Positions 17,523 through 26,278 of a stretch of DNA of 64,000 bases are shown here, in pieces. The notes beneath the pieces are model-generated. The model did not search any database. It had not been told where the DNA came from and was given only the letters and a program-made list of their open reading frames with translations. A program made the translations under genes and the position numbers. Source of the DNA: JACVRW01 sp963835705 (GTDB taxonomy: Bacteria; Actinomycetota; Thermoleophilia; Solirubrobacterales; Thermoleophilaceae); contig CAWIGR010000021.1 in assembly GCA_963835705.1 (NCBI GenBank), forward strand, positions 1 through 64,000, in the 5' to 3' direction. The first letter of the stretch is position 1, and every line of letters starts with the position of its first letter.

Positions 17523-17964
17523 TCAGACCCCCCTCACGATGTTCGTCCAGGTGCCGCGCACGACCTCCTGGCCGTCCTGGTTTCGCGACACCGACTCGAA
17601 GACGTAGAAGCCCATCCCGCCGCGCTCGTAGATGTCCTTGACGGAGGCTTCTGTGGTGATGGTGTCGCCGGCGCAGACCGGCTCGCCCCATGCGAACTCC
17701 TGCCCGCCGTGGACCATCATCGAGAAGTTGATCCCCACCTCCGGGTCGAGCACGGCCGGGCCCACCGCCCCCGCCGAGTAGACGACGGCGAACATGGGAG
17801 GCGCCGGGATGTCGCGAAAGCCCGCGGCCCGCGCCTGCTCGCGGTCGAAGTGGATGGGGCGCGTCTTCGCCCACGGCGAGCGCGTACTCGCGGATCTTCT
17901 CCCTCCCCACTTCGTACTCGTGAGGCGGGAAGGTCTTCCCCTTGGAGGCGTCGTCGACCGGCAC
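17523..17964 (-). pseudogene. MaoC-like dehydratase N-domain protein, HadA-type, frameshifted
   Basis: Frame one encodes MPVDDASKGKTFPPHEYEV and YALAVGEDAP. Frame two continues IHFDREQARAAGFRDIPAPP and MFAVVYSAGAVGPAV through TWTNIVRGV. One extra C in a run of four (near 17857) separates them; correction gives a HadA-like subunit of about 146 residues. HadA-type proteins lack the catalytic hydratase motif and hold the acyl chain. The stop overlaps the region of the next gene's start, so the two subunits are coupled. Confidence 0.83.
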
Positions 17965-17972
17965 GACGCCGC

Positions 17973-17978
17973 AGTCTA
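17973..17978 (-). promoter_or_regulatory. Predicted -10 hexamer of the hadA-like gene (leaderless)
   Basis: TAGACT on the minus strand, 8 nt before the GTG of the hadA-like gene; its TAG coincides with the stop codon of the sigma-factor gene. Confidence 0.45.
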
Positions 17979-18842
17979 GGCGGCGTCGCGCAGTGCCTGC
18001 GCTTCGGCGAGGGTCGCCAGCTTGCGCAGCGCCGCTTCCTCGATCTGGCGCGTGCGCTCGCGGGTGAGGCCGAAGAGCTTCGCCACCTGGTCGAGCGTGC
18101 GTGGCTGCTCGCCGCCGATCCCGAAGCGCAGCTCCACGATCCGGCGGTCCCGGTAGGACAGTTGGTCCAGCACGTCGTGCAGGCGCTGGTGCATGAGCGA
18201 CTCGACCGCCGCGTCGTACGGGCTCTGGCTCGACTCGTCGGGGATCAGGTCGCCGAACTGCGCGGCGTCGGCGTCGTCGCCCACCGGCTTGTCGAGCGAG
18301 ACCAGCTGCTGCGCCGCACGCATGATCACGTCCGCCTCGACCGGGTCGACCCCGGCGAGCGCCGCGATCTCCTCGATCGTCGGGTCACGGTCGCCCTGGG
18401 CCTCCAGCTTGCGCTGCGCCCCGTCGAGCTTCTTGAGGATGTTGTCGATGTGGATCGGGATCCGGATGGTGCGGCCCTTGTCGGCGATCGCGCGCGAGAT
18501 CGCCTGGCGGATCCACCAGGTCGCGTAGGTGGAGAACTTCCAGCCCTTGCGCCAGTCGAACTTCTCAACGGCCCGCACCAGGCCGATCGTGCCCTCCTGG
18601 ATCAGATCGAGGAACGGCAGGCCCTGGTTGCGGTAGCGCTTGGCGATCGAGACCACGAGGCGCAGGTTCGCGCGGGTCATGTGGTCCTTGGCTTCCATGT
18701 CGCCGCGCTCGATGCGCTTGGACAGCTCGACCTCCTCCTCGCGGGTCAGCAGCGGGGTCGCCGCGATGCCGTCGAGGAACTGCTGGAGCGAGTCCAGCGT
18801 AGGGTCGGGGGCAGGCTGGGGAGACAAGGTTTCCGGGGTCAC
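17976..18842 (-). CDS. Primary-like (group 1/2) sigma-70 factor
   Basis: About 288 residues. Region 1.2 (DSLQQFLDGIAATPLLTREE), region 2 (NLRLVVSIAKRYRNQGLPFL; LIQEGTIGLVRAVEKFDWRK; KFSTYATWWIRQAISRA), region 3 (RTIRIPIHIDN) and region 4.2 (RTLDQVAKLFGLTRERTRQI) are complete. There is no long region 1.1, so it could be the housekeeping factor or a SigB/HrdB-like paralogue. The GTG at 18842 is chosen because TAGCTT lies 7 nt upstream; TTG at 18851 is an alternative. It lies upstream of the dehydratase pair and hrcA. Confidence 0.93.
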   Translation of the reverse strand: MTPETLSPQPAPDPTLDSLQQFLDGIAATPLLTREEEVELSKRIERGDMEAKDHMTRANLRLVVSIAKRYRNQGLPFLDLIQEGTIGLVRAVEKFDWRKGWKFSTYATWWIRQAISRAIADKGRTIRIPIHIDNILKKLDGAQRKLEAQGDRDPTIEEIAALAGVDPVEADVIMRAAQQLVSLDKPVGDDADAAQFGDLIPDESSQSPYDAAVESLMHQRLHDVLDQLSYRDRRIVELRFGIGGEQPRTLDQVAKLFGLTRERTRQIEEAALRKLATLAEAQALRDAA

Positions 18843-18849
18843 CGCCGCC

Positions 18850-18855
18850 AAGCTA
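18850..18855 (-). promoter_or_regulatory. Predicted -10 hexamer of the sigma-factor gene (leaderless)
   Basis: TAGCTT on the minus strand, 7 nt before the GTG. The identical hexamer precedes comEA and the ECF sigma gene at 6 nt. Confidence 0.5.
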
Positions 18856-18862
18856 CGACGGC

Positions 18863-18876
18863 GTCCTAAGGAGGAC
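18863..18876. repeat. Small hairpin between the hydrolase remnant and the sigma gene
   Basis: GTCCT at 18863–18867 and AGGAC at 18872–18876 with a 4-nt loop, immediately after the stop of the hydrolase remnant. There is no T-run after it, so it is only a weak terminator candidate. Confidence 0.3.
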
Positions 18877-19076
18877 TTAAATCCTTTGTTCCTGCAGGAA
18901 TTCGCGGACGAGCCGCGACGTCTCCCCGGGCCGCTCGAGCGCCGGAAGGTGGCCTGAGCCCTCTATCACCACGCGCTTGGCGCCCGGGATCTCACTCGCC
19001 GGCCGGTCCGCGACGCGATGGAAATCCGCCTTGTCGAGCTCCCCTACCGCCATCCCGCCGAAGTGGACGAGGACGA

Positions 19077-19080
<4 letters not shown>
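18877..19080 (-). pseudogene. C-terminal remnant of an alpha/beta hydrolase
   Basis: 67 codons starting at a GTG that overlaps the lepA stop. The sequence GELDKADFHRVADRPASEIP followed by RVVIEGSGHLPALERPGE is the end of an alpha/beta-hydrolase fold: the strand with the catalytic acid and the loop with the catalytic His. The N-terminal two thirds, including the nucleophile elbow, are missing and lepA occupies that position. It cannot be catalytically complete. It may still be translated through coupling with lepA. Confidence 0.7.
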
Positions 19081-20876
<1,796 letters not shown>

Positions 20877-20903
20877 GCCTTATTCGAGTATGCACATCCC
20901 TGC

Positions 20904-20924
20904 GCACCCGGCCGAGCCGGGTGC
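20904..20924. repeat. Perfect 9-bp inverted repeat between lepA and a divergent gene
   Basis: GCACCCGGC at 20904–20912, loop CGA, GCCGGGTGC at 20916–20924. It lies between divergent genes, so it cannot be a terminator for either. It could be an operator or fold in the leader of one transcript. Confidence 0.5.
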
Positions 20925-20981
20925 TTCGGCCCTCGCGGCGTTGCTGCGACAATCCGTGCCGGACTCGTGGCGGGAGCAGAC

Positions 20982-21386
20982 GTGACCGTGGTCAGGGCCG
21001 TGTTCGCGGCCTTCGCAGAGCGCGACGTTGAGCGCGCGCTCGAGCTGATCGATCCCGAGGTCGAGTTCACCCCGGTGACCTCCGACTTCGCCGGACGCAC
21101 CGAGCCCTACCGCGGCCACGACGGCATCCGGGCGTACTTCCGCGACGTGGCGCTGGTGTGGGAAGACCTGCGGCTGACTCCGCGCGACTTCTGCGAGGTG
21201 GGCGAGAGCATCGTGGTCACCGGGCGCGTGAACGCCCGCTCACCCGCCCGGATCGTGGACGGCTCGACCGGCTGGGTCTGGCGCGTGCGCGACGGGCGCG
21301 TGGTGTACGGACGGGTGTACGCGTCGGCCGGCGACGCCCACCAGGCCGCGGCCGACGGGCAGTCTAGGGCCGGCGCCGCGCCCTGA
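20982..21386 (+). CDS. SnoaL-like / NTF2-fold protein
   Basis: 134 residues starting MTVVRAVFAAFAERDVERAL at GTG 20982, which has GGGAG 5 nt upstream; GTG 20967 is an alternative. LELIDPEVEFTPVTSDFAG, YRGHDGIRAYFRDVALVWED and a β-rich C-terminus (VVTGRVNARS, TGWVWRVRDGRVVYGRVYAS) match the cone-shaped NTF2/SnoaL fold. This fold covers small-molecule isomerases and binding proteins, so no function is assigned. Its end overlaps the convergent ferritin-like gene by 23 bp. Confidence 0.85.
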   Translation: MTVVRAVFAAFAERDVERALELIDPEVEFTPVTSDFAGRTEPYRGHDGIRAYFRDVALVWEDLRLTPRDFCEVGESIVVTGRVNARSPARIVDGSTGWVWRVRDGRVVYGRVYASAGDAHQAAADGQSRAGAAP

Positions 21387-21804
21387 GCAGGTAGTCGACC
21401 TGCTCCTGCTTTCGCATGATCATGTGCTCGAGCCGGTGCTCCACGGCCTCCGAGGCGGCCTCGCGCCCGGTCGGCTCTATCGCCGCCTGGAGCGCCTCGA
21501 GCGTCTCGCCCTCGCAGTCGATCAGCTTGTCGAGGGCCTCGGCGGGGTCACCCGAGAACGTCATCGGCGCCACCTCGGTGGTGGGCTCCCCGCCGAGCGC
21601 CGTGATCTTCTCGACCAGCCGGGTGGCGTCCTCGAGCTCGGACAGGGAGTGCTCGCGCATCTTGTCCGCGTGCGCCTGGTACTCGAGCCCGATCACGCTG
21701 CCGGCGGTCAGCGAGTAGAGCAGCACCGAGCGGTGCTGGAGCCGCAGGGCCCTGTTGAGGCACTCGACCTGCTCCTCGACATCCATCTCCTCGTCCGGCG
21801 CCAT
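21364..21804 (-). CDS. Ferritin-like domain protein
   Basis: 146 residues, almost entirely helical. CLNRALRLQHRSVLLYSLTA, ADKMREHSLSELEDATRLVE and the later CEGETLEALQAAIEP and AVEHRLEHMIMRKQEQVDYL provide Glu/His positions in the pattern of a four-helix ferritin or bacterioferritin-like bundle. Iron or peroxide handling is the family expectation but is not shown. It begins 10 bp after murJ and may be co-transcribed with it. Confidence 0.8.
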   Translation of the reverse strand: MAPDEEMDVEEQVECLNRALRLQHRSVLLYSLTAGSVIGLEYQAHADKMREHSLSELEDATRLVEKITALGGEPTTEVAPMTFSGDPAEALDKLIDCEGETLEALQAAIEPTGREAASEAVEHRLEHMIMRKQEQVDYLLRARRRP

Positions 21805-21814
21805 GGATCCGTTC

Positions 21815-23416
21815 TTACCCCTCGGAGCGGCCCCGGCTAACGAGAAGCTGCCGGACCTGGCGGGCCTCGGGCACCCGCAGCGCCCAGACGGCGGCGGCGT
21901 AGGCGGCGAAGCCGGCCGCGATCGCGGCCAGCACGGCCAGCGCCTGGGCGCCCAGGGCGCGGCCCAGGGCCTGGTCGATTCCGTACCAGGTCGCGTAGGC
22001 CACGCCGGCCAACAGCGCCCCAGCCGCGAGCATCCGCAGCGCCGCGCCGAGGGTCCGCCAGCCCTCCACCCCGCCGAGCTCGCCGCGCAGGATCCAGGCC
22101 TGGGCCACGCACATCGCGATCGTGCCTGCGACCGTGCCGATCACGATCCCCGCGATCTCCAACGGCCCGTACAGCGCGGCGGCAAGCGCGGCGTTCACCA
22201 CCAGGTTGAGGCCCGCCAGAGCGGTGGTGGCCCATGGGCGCTGGAGGCTGAAGAACGTGCGCGACAGCAGCAGGCTGACTCCCTGGAAGGGCAGCGCGAT
22301 CGACCACCAGAGCATCGCGGTGGAGGTGAGGTCCGTGGCCTCCGCGCCGAAGGCGCCGCGCTCGTAGACGAGCCGCGTGATCGGCTCGGCCAGCACCGCC
22401 ATGACCACGGCGCTCGGGATCAGCCAGAGGCAGATCTGCCGCACGCCGTTGCCCATGGTGCGGCGCAGGTCGTCGCGCGCGCCGCGGGCGGCGAACCGGG
22501 ACAGGGTCGGGAAGAGGATCGTGGCGACCGAGATCGAGAACAGGCCCTGGGGCAGCTGGTAGATGCGGAAAGCCTTGTCGATCGCCGCCGGGGCCTCCTC
22601 CGAGACGAGCGTGCCGAACAGCGAGTTGATCAGCAGGCTCAGGTTGATCAGCCCGAGCGCGATCGTCACGGGCAGCATCAGCTTGAGCACGCGGCGCACG
22701 CGCTCGTCGCGCCAGTCGAGCCGCAGCGTGAAGCTGCCGCCGCGGCCGCGCAGCCAGGGCAGCGGCAGCAAGAACTGCACCACCGTCCCCGCCAGGATGC
22801 CGATCGCGTAGGCGTAGATCTCGTCGTCCTCCGACAGCACCGGCGTGAGGCCGACCAGCGTGGCGATGATCACGACGTTCCACGCCACCGGCGCGAGCGC
22901 CGGCACCGCGAAGTGCTCGAACGTGTTGAGCATGCCGACCACCAGGCCGCTCAGAGCGAGAAGCACGACGATCGGGAACATCAGCCGGGCGAGGTTGACC
23001 GTGAGGTCCTTGAGCGCCGGGTCGTCGTCGAAGCCGGGCGCGAACAGGCTCATGAGCGGCTCCGCGAACAGCACGAACAGCGCCGTGACCGCCCCGAGCA
23101 GCAGGCAGATCAGGAAGAACAGGCTGGAGGCGACCCGGAAGGCCTCCTTGCGCTCGCCCTTTTCGAGCAGTTCGGCGAAGACCGGGACGAAGGCGCCCTG
23201 AAGCGCCGAGTCGGCGAACAGCGCGCGCACCAGGTTCGGCACCTGGAAGGCAATCGTGAAGGCCGACATCGCCGCTGTGACGCCGAACATGTAGGCCGCC
23301 ACGACCTCCCGCGCCAGCCCGAGCAGGCGCGACAGGCCGGTGGCGAACGAGAAGAATGCGGTGCTGCGGGCGAGCCGGCGGGCGTGGCCCTGGCGCCCGG
23401 GCGAGTCGGTCGTCAC
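21815..23416 (-). CDS. murJ: Lipid II flippase MurJ (MviN)
   Basis: 533 residues with about 14 hydrophobic helices. The N-terminal FATGLSRLLGLAREVVAAYM and the loop FQVPNLVRALFADSALQGAF with FVPVF are strong MurJ/MviN signatures. It flips lipid II across the membrane for peptidoglycan synthesis. The GTG start at 23416 is only 21 bp from the divergent rpsT start. Confidence 0.95.
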   Translation of the reverse strand: MTTDSPGRQGHARRLARSTAFFSFATGLSRLLGLAREVVAAYMFGVTAAMSAFTIAFQVPNLVRALFADSALQGAFVPVFAELLEKGERKEAFRVASSLFFLICLLLGAVTALFVLFAEPLMSLFAPGFDDDPALKDLTVNLARLMFPIVVLLALSGLVVGMLNTFEHFAVPALAPVAWNVVIIATLVGLTPVLSEDDEIYAYAIGILAGTVVQFLLPLPWLRGRGGSFTLRLDWRDERVRRVLKLMLPVTIALGLINLSLLINSLFGTLVSEEAPAAIDKAFRIYQLPQGLFSISVATILFPTLSRFAARGARDDLRRTMGNGVRQICLWLIPSAVVMAVLAEPITRLVYERGAFGAEATDLTSTAMLWWSIALPFQGVSLLLSRTFFSLQRPWATTALAGLNLVVNAALAAALYGPLEIAGIVIGTVAGTIAMCVAQAWILRGELGGVEGWRTLGAALRMLAAGALLAGVAYATWYGIDQALGRALGAQALAVLAAIAAGFAAYAAAVWALRVPEARQVRQLLVSRGRSEG

Positions 23417-23420
23417 CCGC

Positions 23421-23426
23421 TAGAGT
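23421..23426 (+). promoter_or_regulatory. Candidate -10 hexamer of rpsT
   Basis: TAGAGT, 11 nt before the rpsT GTG, in a 21-bp divergent gap; this would give a leader of only a few nucleotides. No Shine–Dalgarno sequence is present. Confidence 0.4.
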
Positions 23427-23437
23427 TGTCCGCCGCC

Positions 23438-23701
23438 GTGGCCAACATCCATTCACAAGAAAAGCGGATCCACCGGGCGGAGCGCGAGCGGATCGAGAAC
23501 CGCAGCCGCACATCTCAGGTGAAAACGTGGTTCCGCAGGCTCGAGGACGCGGTCGGCAACAACGACTCCGCGGGCGCCGACAGCGAGTACCGCTCGCTGG
23601 TCTCGCGCATCGACCGGGCCGTCAAGACGGGGGCTCTGCACCGCAACAACGGCGCCCGCAAGAAGGCGCGCGCGGCGCGCATTCGCTCTCGCCTCTCATA
23701 G
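23438..23701 (+). CDS. rpsT: Small ribosomal subunit protein bS20
   Basis: 87 residues, highly basic and helical: VANIHSQEKRIHRAERERIE, TWFRRLEDAV and AVKTGALHRNNGARKKARAA are typical of S20. The start is GTG at 23438. It sits between murJ and holA, close to the common rpsT–holA arrangement. Confidence 0.95.
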   Translation: MANIHSQEKRIHRAERERIENRSRTSQVKTWFRRLEDAVGNNDSAGADSEYRSLVSRIDRAVKTGALHRNNGARKKARAARIRSRLS

Positions 23702-23727
23702 CGCCCTGGTCCCACACCGGCCGGCTG

Positions 23728-23733
23728 TAGGGT
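23728..23733 (+). promoter_or_regulatory. Predicted -10 hexamer of the aldehyde dehydrogenase gene (leaderless)
   Basis: TAGGGT, 6 nt before the ATG at 23740; no ribosome-binding site lies between. Confidence 0.5.
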
Positions 23734-23739
23734 CCGGCC

Positions 23740-25233
23740 ATGGAGACGAGACTGCTGATCCGCGGCGAGCAGGTGGACGGCGACGGTACGCCGCTCGCCG
23801 TCGAGAACCCGGCCACCGAGGAGACCGTCGCCGAGCTGCTCGGTCCCTCCCCCGACCAGCTCGACGCCGCGATCGCGGGTGCCCGCGAGGCCGCGCGCGT
23901 GTGGGGCTCCACGCCGGCCGTGGAGCGCGCCGAGCTGCTCCACGAGGTGGCCGCCCGCATGCGGGCCATGAGCGACGAGCTGGCGCGAGCCATGACGCTG
24001 GAGGGCGGCAAGCCCCTCGTCGAGAACTCCGACGAGGTCGGCTGGACCGCCGCCGCCTTCGACTATTACGCCGAGATGGGCCGCAACTTCGCCGGGCGGG
24101 TGATCCCCTCGATCGAGGCCACCCAGCTCGCGCTCGTGGTCAAGGAGCCGATCGGCGTCTGGGGCTGCATCGTCCCGTGGAACTACCCCCTTCTGCTCCT
24201 CTCGTGGAAGCTCGCGCCTGCACTCGCGGCCGGCAACGCCGTGGTGGCGAAGCCGTCGGAGCTGACCCCGGTCTCCACCCTCATGCTCGCCTCCTGCTTC
24301 GCGGAGCTGCCGCCCGGCGTCGTGAACATCGTGGCCGGCGCCGGCGACGTGGGGGCCGCGCTCGTCGAGGACGAGCGGATCGACGGCGTGGCCTTCACCG
24401 GCTCCGTCGCGACCGGGAAGAAGGTGGCGGCGGCCTGCGCGCAGCGGGTGGCGCGGATGAACCTCGAGATGGGCGGCAAGGACCCGTTCATCGTGTGCGC
24501 CGACGTGGCCGCCGACGTGCGGGTGGCGGCGAAGGGCGGCGCCTGGGCGGCGTACCTGAACGCGGGCCAGGTGTGCACGTCGGCCGAGCGCTTCTACGTC
24601 GCGCGCGAGGTGTACGACGACTTCCTCGCTGCGTTCGTGGCGCACGCGCGGGAGCTCCGTGTGGGCGACCCGCTCGACTCGTCGACCGACGTGGGCCCGA
24701 TGGTGTCGGCGGGCCAGCGCGAGAAGGTCGCGGCGCAGGTGGAGGCGGCCGTTGCCGCGGGTGCCGAGCTGGTGGTGGGCGGCGACCGCGCCGGCCACGA
24801 GCGGGGCCACTTCTTCGCGCCGGCGGTGGTCACCGGCGCACCCGCCTCGACCGACCTGCTGCGCGAGGAGACGTTCGGGCCGGTGGCGCCGATCGTGCCG
24901 GTCGGCTCGCTCGACGAGGCGATCGAGCTCGCCAACTCCACCCCGTTCGGGCTCGGCGCGAACGTCTACACGCGCGACCTCGAGACGGCCGTGCGCTGCC
25001 TGCGCGAGATCCGCGCCGGCACGGTCTGGATCAACGACCCGCTCACCGACAACGACGCCGGGCCGTTCGGGGGCTTCAAGCAGTCCGGGTTCGGGCGCGA
25101 GCTCGGCCAGGAGGGGCTGGAGGCCTTCCAGGAGACCAAGCACGTGCACATCGAGACGAAGATCGCCCCGAAGGAGTGGTGGTACCCCTACGCGCCGGGC
25201 GACACGGCGCCGCCGTCGGGCGCGGGCGCCTGA
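23740..25233 (+). CDS. NAD(P)-dependent aldehyde dehydrogenase
   Basis: 497 residues. VPWNYPLLLLSWKLAPALAA (cofactor), AFTGSVATGKKVA (Rossmann turn), LEMGGKDPFIV (catalytic Glu) and NAGQVCTSAERFYVA (catalytic Cys) are all present, and the tail has FGGFKQSGFGRELGQEG. It is closest in pattern to betaine-aldehyde or gamma-aminobutyraldehyde dehydrogenases, but substrate cannot be fixed from motifs. It is a single-gene unit convergent with holA. Confidence 0.93.
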   Translation: METRLLIRGEQVDGDGTPLAVENPATEETVAELLGPSPDQLDAAIAGAREAARVWGSTPAVERAELLHEVAARMRAMSDELARAMTLEGGKPLVENSDEVGWTAAAFDYYAEMGRNFAGRVIPSIEATQLALVVKEPIGVWGCIVPWNYPLLLLSWKLAPALAAGNAVVAKPSELTPVSTLMLASCFAELPPGVVNIVAGAGDVGAALVEDERIDGVAFTGSVATGKKVAAACAQRVARMNLEMGGKDPFIVCADVAADVRVAAKGGAWAAYLNAGQVCTSAERFYVAREVYDDFLAAFVAHARELRVGDPLDSSTDVGPMVSAGQREKVAAQVEAAVAAGAELVVGGDRAGHERGHFFAPAVVTGAPASTDLLREETFGPVAPIVPVGSLDEAIELANSTPFGLGANVYTRDLETAVRCLREIRAGTVWINDPLTDNDAGPFGGFKQSGFGRELGQEGLEAFQETKHVHIETKIAPKEWWYPYAPGDTAPPSGAGA

Positions 25234-25252
25234 CGGTTTCGGCGCCCCGGCT

Positions 25253-26218
25253 CTAACCTGCCGCCCGCGCGAGCGCCAGCGAGAAGGCGGTGTCCTCATC
25301 GAGGCGGGCGTCGGAGCCCCCTCCGCGCATCTCGACCTCGAGGTCCGCGAATACGCAGATGGCCCGCTCGAGCGCCGCGCGGTCGGCCTTCTTGGCGCGG
25401 GCCACGGTCTTCTTCGCGAGCCAGGGCGGGGCCCTGAGCGCCTCGCTCACCTTCGCGTCGGGCATGCCCGAGTCGAGCAGGGCGGCGGCGCGGTGGACCT
25501 CGCGCAGTCGCCTCACGACCGGCCAGACGAGGCGGCCCGGGCGCTCGCCGTAGGACTCGAGCTGCTCGGCGAGCGCGAGCGTGGCGCGGAGGTCGCCGGC
25601 CACCACGGCATCGGCGAGGTCGTAGGCCTGCGGCGAGTTGTCGGACGCCGCGAGGGCCTCCACGTCGCCCTGGCCCACGTTGGTGCGCGGGTGGATCGCG
25701 AGGGCGATCTTCTCGAGCTCACGGGAGAGGCGCTGCTGGCTCTGGCCCACCAGCGCGACCAGCTCCTTCGCCGCCTCCTTGTCGACCTGGAGGCCCAGCT
25801 CGCGGCCCCGCTCGGCCGTCCACTTCGGCAGCTCCCAGGGCTTGGGCGCCGCGTACTCGCGGTGCTCGCCGCCCGCCTTCTCGATGGCGGCACAGAGCTG
25901 CTTCAGCGGCTTGCCGCGCACGATCGCCACCAGCACGGAGTCGGGCGGCATGTCGGCAAGCGTGGTCTCCAGCGGCGCCAGCTGGGCGGCCTTCCACGCG
26001 CCGGCGCCGTCCACGAGCACGTAGCGCGTGCCGGGGTCGAAGGTGAGCGCGGCCAGCGCGGCGGCCACCTCGGCGGGATCGCTCGAGGCCGCGTCGAAGA
26101 CTTCCAGGCCGCCAGGTCCGCGCTCCTCCTCGGCACGCCGCCTGACGCGCGCGCGCCAGGCGTCGATCTTGGCGTCGTCGTCGCCGCTGACGAGGTAGGC
26201 GGGCTTCAGGTCGGCCAC
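25253..26218 (-). CDS. holA: DNA polymerase III subunit delta
   Basis: 321 residues. PAYLVSGDDDAKIDAWRARV, the RYVLVDGAGAWKA strand, and the three-helix C-terminal domain (ALERAICVFADLEVEMRGGG) match HolA, the clamp-loader subunit that opens the sliding clamp. It starts at GTG 26218 with its own TAGACT hexamer 7 nt upstream. It follows comEC, the typical comEA–comEC–holA order. Confidence 0.92.
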   Translation of the reverse strand: MADLKPAYLVSGDDDAKIDAWRARVRRRAEEERGPGGLEVFDAASSDPAEVAAALAALTFDPGTRYVLVDGAGAWKAAQLAPLETTLADMPPDSVLVAIVRGKPLKQLCAAIEKAGGEHREYAAPKPWELPKWTAERGRELGLQVDKEAAKELVALVGQSQQRLSRELEKIALAIHPRTNVGQGDVEALAASDNSPQAYDLADAVVAGDLRATLALAEQLESYGERPGRLVWPVVRRLREVHRAAALLDSGMPDAKVSEALRAPPWLAKKTVARAKKADRAALERAICVFADLEVEMRGGGSDARLDEDTAFSLALARAAG

Positions 26219-26225
26219 GACGGGC

Positions 26226-26231
26226 AGTCTA
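26226..26231 (-). promoter_or_regulatory. Predicted -10 hexamer of holA (leaderless)
   Basis: TAGACT on the minus strand, 7 nt before the holA GTG. Confidence 0.5.
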
Positions 26232-26278
26232 AGCCTGGATCCAGCGGAACTGGCGAGCGTTTCCGCGCCGGAGGCCGC

